Positions 1 through 12,479 of a stretch of DNA of 64,000 nt are shown one piece after another. Position 1 is the stretch's first letter, and each line of letters opens with the position of its first letter. Both the position numbers and the translations under genes were made by a program. The stretch is from positions 21,380,566 through 21,444,565 of the forward strand of contig OY744604.1 in the NCBI GenBank assembly GCA_963556255.1, in the 5' to 3' direction. Below the pieces are notes generated by a model. The model was given only the letters and a program-made list of their open reading frames with translations, did not search any database and was not told the origin of the DNA. Source of the stretch: Allolobophora icterica. Taxonomy: Eukaryota; Annelida; Clitellata; Crassiclitellata; Lumbricidae.

Positions 1-1462
1 GCGGAACACATAGTTTAACAGGGACCCACAGAGTTCTAGATTCACCAGAGATAACCATCTGAGTGCGATCAGATAGGTAGTTGCAAGCTATAGTTTCCAG
101 TTTTATAATATCACGAAAATACACACGTCCTACATTCTCCTGGTAAAGACTCGGAGGAGGTTACAGAGCTCCTAATGAGTCTTTTAAATTTTTAATGGTT
201 GGAATAAGTTTTGAGCTAAAATGCAGATAGGGGCCTACAATCATAGCTTGTGCTGAAGATTATGCATACACTCTAATAAAATGCAGGACTCTGATGGACT
301 AGTTCTGGTATTGCAGAGGTTTTCAAACTTTTTGGATCACGGACCCTTATTTTCTTTCTTTCATTCATTCATTTGAGCACTTATATAGCGGCCCTTCAAG
401 GGTACTACTCGTAGGCGCTCTCGACTCCAGCACGAACATAAAGAACAGTTTATAGCGCAGTGTAGAAAGACTCGTGTTGTGTTTTAGGGAGGAGACGCAG
501 CTCCAGAGGAAGCCCTTCCATACCACAGGACCAACCACCAAAAAGGCCCGATTTTGCATAGTGGCAGTACGAGCAAATGGCACAACGAGCTCTACGCGGA
601 GCGAGCTACCACGGGTCTCGCCGGCAGGCTGGCAGCGGGACCTTTCTAGGCATTGCTCGCGGACCCTTGTATTTAAAAAAATAAAATTAATCACTTAATA
701 TATAATCAAAGTAGGCCTAACAGGAAGACTATTTCAACAATACAAGCTTGCTTACGATATGACGCTGAGGACTTTATAATATAAAAAAGTAACACTCAAT
801 AAATTGTTATTGACTTCCTGCAATAATTATGGAACACGGTCATTTTTAAAGAAATCAATAACATCGCTTTCGCCAAAAACAGTAATCGTTTCGCATCTAG
901 TAATTTATAAGGCGGTCACGCAGTATAAACTATTCAGAAGTGGCTTAATGTAGGAGCCCCGTGGAAACAGAAACATCTTGAGCGAGCGAGAAGATGCCGG
1001 CGAGATTTCAGTCATGAGCTTAGTTCGTAGTGGAGGAGGAAGACCATTCCAGGCAGAGGGACCTGTCACAGCAAAAGCTCAACATTGAGCCAGATTGGTT
1101 CTAGTATGAGGAACAAAGAGAGCAAGACGGTCAGTTGAGCGCAAAGGACGAACAGAAGTTGCAGAGAGAGGTTGCCGCATCAGGTCAGAGAGGTATTTAG
1201 TGGCGAACCCTAGCTGGGACTTCTAAACCAGGAGGAGGAGGAGCCAGTGTAGATTCTGCAGAACTCATACTTGTGGAGATATGAGCAAAGCGAGGAAGGC
1301 GTAATATGAGTCGAGCAGCAGCATTTAAGACTGATTTGAGGAATAAGAAGAAATAATTAATGAATATTTTCAGAACGCTCTCGCGGACACCTCACCATAT
1401 CCTTAGCGGACCCCTCTTGGTCCACAGACCACAGTTTGAAAAACTCTGTGGTATTGCATTGA
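1..1462. other. Gene-free host flank with repeat debris
   Basis: I see no supportable gene here. Around 355-425 there is a short interspersed-repeat end (TCATTCATTCATTTGAGC, then a 'tatagcggcccttcaag' motif) that recurs in related form at about 11700-11785. Positions about 900-1340 are more GC-rich and look like old transposon sequence, but no domain is readable. Confidence 0.4.
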
Positions 1463-3175
1463 TGGCCGTCATTTCAAGTAACCAGTATATACAATATATA
1501 TTCTCAGTTCTTTAAATGTGTACAGAGTGAGTCATTAATTATGCTTATGAGTTTTGAAAAAGTAACAAATAATATGTAAACACAGAGGGCAAAATTTGTT
1601 TGACGTCAGTTAATTCCGCGTACATATAAAGCATTAGCGTATGGTCACACTAGATTTCGAGAAAAAAGCGCCTCAGGCTTACCGAAAGTTATCCCCTTCT
1701 GAGTACTTAGGCCTATGTCATAACCGATGGATAAAGAGCCTATAGAAATCTAGGAAGCTAGTAAAATGGATCGTTGTGCATTCTGTTCTTGTGCATCATC
1801 ACAACTCCGTAGATGCTAACAACACAAAGATGCACATACAAGAAATGGAGAACAAACAATTTCTTTCAATGCAGCAAAATACAAAATGATAATTTAGTAC
1901 AATTTAGGCCTACTATTTGTTTCCCATGTATATAAAGAATTACTACGGCAGAGCGCATTTTGTAGTGAAAACTTCCTTATAAACTGTTTTTCACTTAGGT
2001 CATGCACGTTGACTCTTTGTTTCTAACTTCTGGTAGCGCTGTGTTTTCTCTCACAACCTAATGTAATTATTTCTTCTAATTTCAATCAACACAGTATACG
2101 TCAACCGCTGGAATTTTGTACCTGGACCTTCCTTATTTTCCTCTAAACATGCATCGCATGAAACTCTTGGAAACGCAGACTGATCTTAAATATTTCCACT
2201 TGTAGGCTATCAGCTTCTCAAAGGAGAAAATTATTATTAGGATCGCCATAGACTTCAATGCAGCACGTGATTATATCCTCGACCGCTTCCTTTTCAACAA
2301 TACTACAACCAGTGGCGTAGCTAGGATATTTTGCGCCCGGGGAAGAACTATGAATTTGGCGCCCCCCACCCCGTTTTACTATTTCACATTTTCCACATAA
2401 TCGAATGGCAATTTTAATTTTTTAATGAAATAAAATATGAAAAATACAGAGTGTACATGCATGTTTCCCCTTAGTGCTCAATGGGACGCCAAAATCATAC
2501 CTAAGAACTTATTTGTAAGTAATGAGGATATAATTGGATATTTGGGGCGCTAAAATTAAATCTTATGCATTCATTTGTGATAAATTAGTAGTCTACAACT
2601 GTACTCTGTAAAAACCATCTCGTCGTATAAGTCCAAAATTCTAAGCACTTTCAGTTTCACTATGGCCATTACTGCGTTATTTTTATCATGTACAGCACAG
2701 TACAGGTACATGTAGACATGTCCTCGCTTTGAGCATCGGCTTATAAGAGTAGCTTTGACCGAGTAAATATAAGAAGACTTCTCACAAAATACCTGAACGC
2801 AACTGTTGGCGTTACTTGGTCCTAGTAGGAGTTTGCTGTCAGGACATATTCGTTATACATAGAGTTATGGATTAAAATGTTGATAGTTATTACAAGCAAT
2901 TGCGCTTAATCACGCGACTGACCCTCGATATCTAAATGTCCGTGACCTAACCAAACAGCAACAATTACTCTTTATTTAGCCCATGACTTTTTAAGCAGAT
3001 ATACAGATACATAATCTTAAATTAAAATTCAGACATAGATGTGTTAAGTTTTTTTTTAAATTTAATGATCAAACCTGAATTTTCAACAAGGTTCTTTTGG
3101 GAACATATAATTTTCTCAAATGCCGACATTTTGTTTATCAGTTTAAGAATTTTGCCTTGAACAACACAAAAATAG
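1463..3175. repeat. Segmental duplication, copy A (partner 17823-19420)
   Basis: Long collinear similarity with 17823-19420. It includes the shared stretches 'gaaagttatccccttctga' (1684 and 18109), 'ataaccgatgg', 'actgcgttatttttat/agta', and the 'gttatg(g/a)at(t/g)aaaat' block near 2866 and 19068. Copy A carries an extra insert at roughly 2313-2600 beginning 'agtggcgtagctagg', probably a transposon. The block contains a decayed TRIM first-exon fragment, so it looks like a duplicated TRIM locus that has since decayed. Confidence 0.7.
2150..2312 (-). pseudogene. TRIM first-exon remnant in duplication copy A
   Basis: The antisense sequence matches the corresponding part of copy B (18630-18868), which in turn resembles the start of the intact TRIM exon at 16387. 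Only short pieces of the RING start and of the region after the RING remain. There is no open frame. The call depends on collinearity with copy B rather than on a readable protein. Confidence 0.45.
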
Positions 3176-5359
3176 TGTGTTGAGCGGTTGAAGTCATTTT
3201 GAAGTTAAATAACGAGAAATCACTCGTGAAACAGATGATAAAGTAAAATAGTTCGGCCATTTCTTATGACAGGTGAGAGGGACACGAGACCCTTTGAACT
3301 GATCTGGTCAAAAAGCGGTGAAATTTGTTTCGGTGTTTCTTCAAAATGTGGGGTATTACTGCATAGTGTGTCCCCCACTGTTAACGGTGGAGGGATTGTC
3401 CCCCTCGACCCCGGGATCGCCGCCCATTAATATTTATATTACATTACATTATATTACATTACATTACAGTGGCAAACCGACAACTGTTTAGAGGTTTAGA
3501 CCTAATAAGGTTATCTTTGCTGCGCAAGTAAAATTAACAATTAGCCTTATCTAGCTGGGTCTTAATAGTCGATTGGGATCGTACGTTGGCAAAAATGGTT
3601 CTAAGTGGCTGGTTAGAATGGTTTGATTGTGTAGTAACTGTCATTATAAATTATTTGTAGAGCACCTCGATTTTCAGAGGCGCTCTCTGGGCGTTACTCA
3701 ATAAAGTCAAAGGATAAATAACTTCTTTTTCAAACTTCTGTATCTACAGCTCTCCCAGTTCAGACGTTTTATAAATATAATATTGCAGTTACTCCGTTTT
3801 CAAAATTGTTCTCTTAGTCGAGTAGCCTGGTCGTTTAAAAGTAGCCATGCATGTCCAAAACGCGAAGCCATTATAGCTTCTGTCATGGACTTCCCTTAAA
3901 AATGTACTGAAGGCCGAAATTCAAAGATTTATATAGTTCCTTCATCACTACCCTAAACCATGTGGCTTCTGTTCAACACAATCAATTCGCCTCGGGGCTT
4001 GATCAAGTTCATCAGAGCGCCTTTGCGATGTTTGGCATCTTAATCAGCTAGTGCGACTTGTCGGAGGTTGCGGAGACTAGGATTTGTATCCTGTGCATGT
4101 TATATGTCATTCTGTGTCTGAACATGCTCGTCAAGAGATACCACACACGTCATGAGATTTCAATGTGTTTTGATATGCTGGCATTGGTGCAGTTTGTCTG
4201 GCTTCCGGGGAGGTAAGGGCAAAATCATTAGCTTCAATAGTAAGAAAAAACTTTACATCATCGAATGCAGAACGATATTTTGAACAACGCTAAGAAGGAA
4301 AAATCACAATGATCATAATTTATCTTTGTGCTTACTCCTCATAAATAGATATAGAACTTGACCAATGGAAACTATGACTCTTGTTCTTCCCCGCACACGA
4401 ACAGCGTTAATGGTCTCTCGGGCTTTATTGGTGGCTGGTCCAAGGATTTGGAATTCGCTGGCCAGTTCAGTTCATTTTGCAAATTAATTATTTGACGTCA
4501 TTCGGGTCCAAAGTTAAGACTCATCTCCTTCAACGTATATGCTTACCAAATGTACACTGTCTTCTCGTTGTTCAAATTTATCAACCTAGTTTTCTCCTTG
4601 GATCGTGGTTTTGATTTGGTTTCATGTCTTGGACATTTTTATGCATAACTGCACTACAGAAGTCTATAGCTTACAATAGAATGAGAATAGTTTGAGTTGA
4701 CGATTGCAGCTTCAGTTAGGCTACAACGACCACCGTACGTATGATCATTATAGCTCTTAATTTTTGCCGGACTTCAGCGTGCACTTCTGAATTTTGTAAC
4801 GAGGACAGTGTGAACTTATAGTTGATTTGAATTGTAATATCATGATCGATTTTTAAGAATCAAACACAAAGATGCTTTAATTTCAATCAAAACTTCAGAT
4901 AAATCAAAAGAAGCACGAGTATATTTGATAGCTTGAGAAAAACGACTCATTCTGACAAAAGATCCACTGGAATTCTTATGCGATTCACTGGGATTCAGAC
5001 TAGGCCTACACCGCAGGCAAGGACCAATAATAAATGTACAGGACTGGAAACAAAACTCATTATTATCAAGTTATTTTTATAGTAACATGGTAGATTCAGT
5101 GCACGGTGGCCTTTATCAAAATAGTCTATGATGCTTTTCACTTCAGTCAGGAGTGTCCATTAATATAAGCATTAACTGTACTTAAAACTCGTAGGCGTGC
5201 TGCATGCTGCGACACAGAAGTCAACCATGTGATTCTCTCTATAACCAAACTGGCGGATTATTAAATTTTGCACATAGATTATTTCCTAGCAAGACTTATC
5301 CATTAGGTTCGTTGTTGCAATAGAAACTACCGAATTAAATTTACATTTTACTGTAACTG
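3176..5359. other. Gene-free intergenic stretch
   Basis: AT-rich host DNA with no supportable exon. A simple ATTAC-type repeat lies at about 3433-3468, following a C-rich patch at 3370-3425 that may be the end of a transposon. Confidence 0.4.
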
Positions 5360-5810
5360 TTAGTACAATTCGTCTCTAAACCGTGCAGGACATTTTATGG
5401 CCCGTCGAGGGCGCGGGGGCAAAGGAAGGGGTTCTTCCTCCTGTTCCTCAATTTCTCTCTGCCTGTCATTCTGGACGTCATTCTCAGCCAAACTATGACT
5501 CAGCTTGCAACCTAACGGTGGTTCACCATGAAAAGGTCTTAGCTTGTCGATACAGATCAGTTTAAGTTGAGACTTCCGTGACTTCTGGATGCTGATCAAC
5601 ACTGGGCCAACTTGATCCATTACTCGGTATGGACCCTTATACATTTTAGCACATTTTTCGTTAATGCCAACCCTTTTCCAAGGGTATAATTGCCAGACCC
5701 AATCGCCTGGTTTGAACGCCATGGGTCGAACCCGCAAATCATACGGTCGCGCTCTAGAATTCGCCATCCACTTGGTGAACTTTCTAACAGCATCATATGC
5801 AATATTTCAA
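5360..5810 (-). pseudogene. Ty3/Gypsy-like integrase C-terminal remnant
   Basis: A 135-codon open frame (5360-5767, open a little further upstream) matches the C-terminal end of Gypsy-type retroelement Pol. It has a 'KPGDWVWQLYP' SH3-like start, then 'KMYKGPYRVMD' and 'IDKLRPFHGEPP', followed by an acidic/proline-rich tail ending 'RPRRAIKCPARFRDELY'. In full elements this domain follows the DDE integrase core and helps chromatin binding. No integrase core, reverse transcriptase or LTR is readable upstream (higher coordinates), so this is a 5'-truncated fragment. Domestication cannot be excluded but nothing supports it. Confidence 0.75.
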
Positions 5811-6611
5811 TTCCTTCTCTTTATCAAGCACATATTCATCTAAAATTGCTATACCATGTACAACAGATTGACAATTGCCAACAATAAATTGACTGTAAGA
5901 CAATTTTCCTTCCCATGCAAGAACAGACGACAGGAACTCGCGCTCGGTCAATCGCTAGGCCGACATCAGGAGAGGCGAATGCAGTCGCGTTGGTTTTGAG
6001 ACACAACCTTGTCCAGCAACGCATTTAGTGTTCTATGGGCAGCTTAGTGTGGGTGAAATGATGATCATGATGATTAAAACTCGTCTTAATGGACTTAAGC
6101 ATAGGCTCTGTGACTGCAGTCATAAGACGATGAGTTTCCACATAGTCATTCTCTGTTCTCGCTTGGCTTCTCATCTGGAACGCTCCTGTGCTTCAGCCGA
6201 TCATCTCCTGCCATCAAAGTTTTTGGAGAACTCTGGCCAGGAGACCAAGGCTTTATTTTCACTCGATAAAGCTTTGTTCCAATTGGAACTCTGAAACGAT
6301 TGTTAACCTACAAAATCGAAAATTCACTTCAATGACGATCACTGTTGCAATAATATTAACGCAGGAATTACTTCACATATGCTAGTAGGCCTATAGAATG
6401 ATTAGGCCTACCTAAGTTGCCCACGACAGAATGTTTTAATCAGGCCAAAACGAACCCATACATTTAGAGTCTTTTCAGATGACAAAATATGCTCCACATA
6501 CAGGTTACTTTAAACTGCAAATGCAGTAAACTTCACAAACAACGACTATGATATTATATAAAGAAGCATATACGAAATGATGCTGCTGCCATTGTTCGTA
6601 ATACTTTTTAA
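5811..6611. other. Intergenic stretch, nothing recognised
   Basis: Short open frames on both strands show no domain or codon signal. Two TAGGCCTA-type palindromes occur near 6387 and 6404. Confidence 0.35.
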
Positions 6612-7092
6612 TAGGGCTGCGGATTTAAACGATTAATTAATCGATTAATCGTTAATCGATTAATTTTGGCTTGTTTGATAAATTTTCTTACTTATTTCAT
6701 GATGTCGAGCTACCCATTTCCGGAGTAAACAGTATGGTGAACAATGATAAAGTGAAACATTTGAATGGAAAATTAAGCGATCGTTTTGCACTTAAGGTAA
6801 ATAATGCTGATGGGAAAGTCGACGATGGGAATAAAATTAACTGTGTGAAGTTTTTTTGTACATAGAAAGTAATAACTACTGACTACATTTTTCAGTTTGT
6901 CAATTTGAATTTTAGCATGTGGAATGATTGAAGTTTTTTTGTAAAAAGAAAGTAATAACTGACTCAGTGACTATATTTTTAACAGTTTTTCATGCTTTAC
7001 CCAAAAGATACCAAATTAATCAAATTTTATGGAATAATCGAAGTTAAGTTTTGGAGATTAATCGATTAATTTTTAAATCAGTACCAGCCCTA
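6612..7092. mobile_element. hAT-like non-autonomous DNA transposon (MITE)
   Basis: The ends are inverted: TAGGGCTG at 6612 and CAGCCCTA ending at 7092. Each is followed inwards by GATTTAAA and then an ATTAATCGATTAAT palindromic block. This is the well-known layout of hAT-type ends. The flanking 8-mers (ctttttaa left, cttattat right) agree at 6 of 8 positions, compatible with an aged 8-bp target duplication. The interior holds an imperfect direct repeat ('gaagtttttttgta' at about 6847 and 6930) and no transposase. Confidence 0.7.
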
Positions 7093-7560
7093 CTTATTAT
7101 ATTTCACATAATAGTAGCAGTCTCCACTATTTACACAATGGAAACTTAATGTGAATTCTGTGTCTCAATATAGAATGCATACATATTATACATAAAACAG
7201 CATGAGTCAGAAGACAAATAGGATTTCAAATAATGAGCCATGGAAAAAAGTTTTGCGAAATCACTCATTTACGTTGTAATAAATCCAAAGGAGAAAGAAA
7301 ACTAAAAACATCACATAGCACCTCCAGAATTAATGCTTTAAACATATTTAGAATGATTCAAAAGAAATAATTACAGATGTATTTTGGTTTATTGGGGTAC
7401 ATAGATTCTAACTGTTACAGTGCTCAGGACGTCTAGGTTCTCCTAAGACCTGCACTGCAGCAACACAGTAATGTGCTGCGTAACAGAGAAACAGAGCACT
7501 ATCCTAAGATCAGCCTCAGAAACCTTTAGGCCGAAAATATGAACGTCGGCAGACTGTTAC

Positions 7561-8217
7561 CTTTTTGGTCATACCAAAATCTCTGCTAACGACTTCAGCA
7601 ATTAACCATTTTCCTACCTCCTTCAGATCTACAAAGAAACAACAAAGTTAAAATACTGAAAGCATCAACCATTACCTCTTTCAACTTGCTTTTCCGCCAT
7701 AGGCTGCCTCTCTGTCTAACGGACTGATCTTCTGGATATTGACCTGATTACGCTTTAATTTTGGTGTGCCGTCGGTTGATGCCTGTGTATTAGACACCGG
7801 CACAATAGAAGTTACTAATTACATTTGACAATTACAAACATTAAGCAACTTACATGGAGATAAGTCCAGGTAAGGTAATATATGACAGCTAAAGAAACAT
7901 TTTCAAGCGATCTTAAGACGCAACTTTTAAGATCTGCTAGATCCCCATGCAAGATTCGAAGAGAAAAGACACAAAGGCAAACCAAGACTACGCTGGATAG
8001 ATAATATAACTGAGGACATAACATCACTTGGACTAACATTAAGGGGGGCAATGGACTTGACAAATGACCGAGGACAATGGTGATCATTTATTTGTAGCCA
8101 TCGCTGCTAAATTGCTGGCGTCAGGAACTGATGATGATGAGATTGACATGATAACTGCACTTGTGAGGTTCTTACAATTTCTATACAAATAGCCAGATAA
8201 ATACATACATACATACA

Positions 8218-8251
<34 letters not shown>

Positions 8252-11200
8252 CATACATACATATATACATACATACACAGGCTGCTTCTACTGCTACTAC
8301 CACCACAACTACTATTACTACTACTACTACCACCACCACCACCAGTAATAATAACATCGTCTTGCCTGCACAACTAGAGACAACAGAGAGACTGCATTTC
8401 TTTTTCTGCGCTTATCTATAATTGTCATCCACACATAAGCCCACATACATACATACATACAAGATAAATTACAGTCAAGTAAGATCAGATAAACTATTTC
8501 TTTTGTGTTTTCAGTAAACCTTCATAGACAATAACATTGTCTTAGTAAAGCAAGGTCCTATTACTTTTCATCTTTCACCATGTGCTGCACATCAACTTCA
8601 TGCAGACAGTTAATTTCAGTTCAAGCCAGCCTCTTTCCTTCGTACCCTTTTGTTTGGGGTCAGTCCTCAGAAAACTATTCTTTTAACAATCATATCTTGA
8701 ATGGCAGGACTGAAGTTTGGGTGAAGCACAACTGAAGAGTGTTGTATTTTTAGTATGAGTTACCTGAGTCGATACTATCAATGAGTCCGGCGCAGTCCTC
8801 ATGAAGAAAGTGGTCAAAACCGTGAGTGACTAGATAGGCCAAGTAGTGACCCAGGTCAGAGTTCCATACGAACAAAGTCACATCACCATCGTGGCATCTA
8901 CATAATAATAATTAATAATAATAACAAGACAAGAATCAACGCATCAATCAAAAATCCATATCCACTCAATCAGTAAGCAAGCAATTCAGTAGGCCGGTTG
9001 GCTGGATGCATTTTATCATGATGCAGTCACCGTTACTGTTGCCATCATCGACACCACCATCATCACATCATATGATAAGATTGTCATTGTCAACACATTG
9101 ATACAGGATGGATGAAGTAGCTTTTCAACAGATTAGAAATTAAGTAAGTAAGTAAGTAGCCTTTATTTGCATATGACGAGCGCACATGCATTACATGAAT
9201 ACAATGATTACATACATTTTGAAAATAAACTATAACACGAGCAGCTTATAAAGTCACTCATTTACAACTAGGTATAATTAAAGATACATCGATTAACAAA
9301 GCTGCTTTTAAACAATTTGGATTTAACAAGAGGCAGCATGAAAGGATGTCCTCTCTTGCGAAGAGGACATCCTTTCATGCTGCCTCTTGTTAAATCTTTG
9401 CTTAAATTACTAGTGTTATAAGTTAATTAAAGGCATGCAATGAAACCTCGTTTTTGCAGATTCAATTGAGGGCTAGTAATTTTTAGCTCCAAATTATCCA
9501 GCTATGGTCATTGCTACCTGCTTGTAATGCTACCTCTGGAAGTACTGCATTCTAATATTAGAAGAAGAAGCGCAGTCCCTTAGGCTACCTCTCAAAATAC
9601 TGAGGCAGCCATGGGTATGAATTGTTAGCGACTTCATTTTCTTAGCCTCGGCATATGAGGGCAGGTGACAAGTCCTCTCCCTCACGGTCTCATCGTCCCA
9701 CTGACAGAGTACAGTTGTTGTACTCATTATAGCTCAGTTTGCTATCGGCGCACGTGGAGCAGAAACCTAGAACCGAATTTCTGCCCTCGCAGAGATTTGA
9801 ACCCCGGCCTCTCGGTTGACAGTGCAGCACGCTAACCACTAGACTATCGAGCTGAATGACAGTGTGACAATCACATGAACCAAAGCTGAATGAAGTCTGG
9901 GATGTATGTCTTCTTTATCTGAATTTGTGTCAGATGAAGCATATCATCAGAGGATTCCAATGTATATACTCGTGCCTGTTTAGGTTTCATTAAAATTAGG
10001 ACTATTATAACAAATTCTTGTGCACTCAGCTTCAGGTGTATAGTGAGTACTTCATTATGCACAAACTTGCACATGCAAAAACTCTAGTTATGATCAGAGT
10101 TCCTCTGATATACTTACAAGTGAACGTTAACACACTGCATATTCTGACACTTCCGAGTAAACGTTCATATGCTGCATAATATTATTCTGATACGTATGAA
10201 TAAACATTAAAACCTTGCATAATCTGATACTCATAAAAATACATTAATGTATTGCATATTCTAATACTTACGAGTAAATTTTAACATATTGCATAGCTAT
10301 GTCCAATCTTCTGCCAGTAATGGATAAGTGCATCTACAACAGAAGCGATATAATACAAGTTAGCAAATCCCACAAAATGCCTGACAATCGGATATTCAAA
10401 TTATAATTTTTATGCTAAGCAAAAAACACAAGAAATTTGTAAGATCAGAAATGAAACTATATAATATCTAATAGTATTCAATGTGCCATCATGTGGCTGC
10501 CACTGAAAAGACAGGCAACCCATGATCCACTGGAGACAAGCGACCTGTTACAGAGGCTCTCAGTCGCTGCCCAACGTGGGAATATCATCTTATCCAGGAC
10601 TTTGCCATGCCTTATAAGTGTTCATTGGATAATCATAATAATAATATAGTAAATGGTAAAAAAAATAATAATAATAATATGCAAAGTAAAGTATGTTTGC
10701 AAAATACATGAAGATTGCCCAGTTATAGTAGAACGGCACTTATGGTGTAAGATACTTAGGAAGTAACAAACACGTTCATACTTACCAATTTCTCTTTGAG
10801 CTTATCGTAATCTTGTTGCGAACGAACCTAACAATTAAAAATGTCCACTTTAAACACACATAACTGAAACGATTAGAAAGAAGACTTTTACCCAGATGGT
10901 GACACAAACTGATGAGAATTCATGCAGACAAGAGGTATGATAACGTAAATAATATTCACTGCTGAGGTGTAAACCTTGTTCAGCAAAAGCACTGACACAA
11001 GAATGCCAAACCAAGAACTGGACGATGTTTTCTTGTCAAGGATTTAACACTTTAATAGTTTCTAAGTCGCTTTTATTACACTGTCGTCGTTAAAGTGCTA
11101 ACATTTATTACATCTCCTTCCCTACAGCCAACTGCCTAAGCAAAGGAAACATCTCCTTCCCTACAGCCAACTGTCTAAGCAAAGGAAACATCTCCTCCCC

Positions 11201-12010
11201 TACAGCCAACTGTATACCATGGATAACTTCTCTTACACGTCACTGTAACTTCACCCAATCAAAGAAAAATGACAAATGCAATTACTTAATGCAACATAAG
11301 TATATATCAGCAACAAACCGGGTCAGGATGTCGCAGAGAATTTGTATGGTCGGTTGCGTCTGAGGGTGGTGAAAAAGACTGTCCCATGATGGACTGGGTC
11401 ATGACCGATTGATCCATGAATGACTGGTCAAAGGAGGAGCTTGACTGGCGTCTCAGTTGACTTTGGAGTCTAAGGATCTCCTGCTTTGCCTCAGCCAGCT
11501 CGTCATCCACTTTACCCTGGACATATCTGGACAGACACAGAACACAGATACAACTCTGAAAATTATCAGAAATAAAAAACACACACTCACAAACATACAC
11601 ACACGCTCACACACAACACATGCCAACACACACTGAGCCAGCAATGCACAAATCCCATTTGCAGATAACTCAGTTATTCAGTTCAACTTCAAATATAGGA
11701 TATTTGCACTCATTCATTCATTCTTTCATTCTGAAAATTTATAAAGCGCGCCTGCAAGATACCTACTCAGGAGCGCTCCCAGCGTAGCCACGGCTAAAAA
11801 TAGATTTAAGTAATCTATGAAACGCAGGCAAATTGTTCAGATGTAGTAATTATGGGACGAGCATGCAATGTGTCATGCATCTAGGCTGAAACAGGGGCAC
11901 ATTTAGGAAGGCGGCCAATGAGACGATCTCTTTTTACCTGGAAACACTGCTGTCTTGAACTGAATCTCCAGCATTTTGACTCGAGGTCTCTGATTTACGC
12001 CCTCCACCAG
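7561..12010 (-). CDS. RB1CC1: RB1CC1/FIP200-like gene, 3' exons including the C-terminal Claw domain
   Basis: Exons read on the minus strand with compatible phases: 12010-11938, 11526-11319, 10827-10786, 8897-8764, 7743-7676 and 7620-7561. The second carries a coiled coil (RYVQGKVDDELAEAKQEILR), then a Ser/Gln-rich linker. The 8897-8764 exon reads GDVTLFVWNSDLGHYLAYLV then FLHEDC. The last reads KWLIAEVVSRDF. The order GD-V-L, H-Y, FLH, then W-hydrophobic-V matches the small beta-barrel Claw at the C-terminus of RB1CC1 (FIP200). That protein scaffolds the ULK1 autophagy-initiation complex, and its Claw binds cargo receptors. At least one linking exon (between 10786 and 8897), the true last exon and all upstream exons are unresolved. 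Without the last exon, similarity rests on roughly 65 residues, so the symbol is probable rather than proven. Confidence 0.55.
7930..8150 (+). pseudogene. LINE 3' end (reverse-transcriptase C-terminus and tail)
   Basis: A frame around 7950-8084 reads a LINE-type C-terminal signature with 'GKPRLRWIDNITEDI' and 'AMDLTNDRGQW' followed by a stop. The 3' tail continues with 'gatgatgatgag'. A second copy of the same family lies in antisense at about 17330-17480. It is a 5'-truncated retroposed fragment within an intron of, or just beyond, the RB1CC1-like gene. Confidence 0.7.
8201..8345. repeat. (CATA)n and (ACT/ACC)n microsatellite tract
   Basis: ATAC/CATA tetranucleotides run from about 8201 to 8276, followed by ACT- and ACC-type trinucleotides to about 8345. 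Long open frames here, rich in Tyr, Cys and Met, are artefacts of the repeat. Confidence 0.9.
9320..9396. repeat. Perfect 35-bp inverted repeat with 7-nt loop
   Basis: The arm 9320-9354 is the exact reverse complement of 9362-9396, with loop CTTGCGA (9355-9361). It lies between exons of the RB1CC1-like gene. A perfect hairpin of this size could be a young palindrome, a small-RNA-type hairpin or a fold-back assembly artefact. Confidence 0.85.
9600..9856 (-). repeat. tRNA-derived SINE, copy 1
   Basis: Read on minus, it begins with a tRNA-like head: box A-like 'tagtctagtggttagcgtg' near 9853-9835 and box B-like 'gggttcaaatc' near 9800. A shared body reaches 'cagccatgggtatgaa' at about 9606. Related copies lie at 29800-30056 and 34771-35010, so this is an interspersed family and not a functional tRNA gene. 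Confidence 0.8.
11700..11790. repeat. Short interspersed repeat end, related to 355-425
   Basis: It has TCATTCATTCATTCTTTCATTC, then 'tataaagcgcgcctgcaag' and 'aggagcgctcccagcg'. The same order of motifs (a TCATTC run, 'tatatagcggcccttcaag', 'gtaggcgctctcg') occurs at 355-425. Confidence 0.45.
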
Positions 12011-12479
12011 CTGTACAACACAAGACAGAGTTCATGTGAGTCTCATAAATTTGCATATTAAGCCTTAACCTAACTAGTTATATTCTATAGTTATTCCAAG
12101 ACGAATGTAATGCATAATTTAAATTAACTGAAACCTCTATTACACATTTATTCAACTTCATTTTTAATACCTTTTGCGACTATACACTTTGTCCGTATTT
12201 TAAAACAACGATCAAGGGCTCTTCCTTCGTCTGATGACAACGCTAGCAAATGACTGATCACAAAACTGCATGTACCAGAGGAATCCTCAAAAGTACTAAC
12301 ACGCGGCTGACAAAGCTATAAAGCTGTAACTCAAATTAAAGTGAAAGCATTTCTTGCACTAATACCGACGGAAACGTACCGCCTGTCACAAGGATGGAGT
12401 AAGAACTATGTGCGCAGACTTCAGGACTTGCAGGTCCTTGTCTGATATTGATCGGTTGTTCATTACATTACATTCCACG

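Noticed and set aside
9780..9856. tRNA gene
   Set aside because: Box A and B-like words exist, but the copy is part of a dispersed SINE (three copies in the window) and lacks a convincing cloverleaf.
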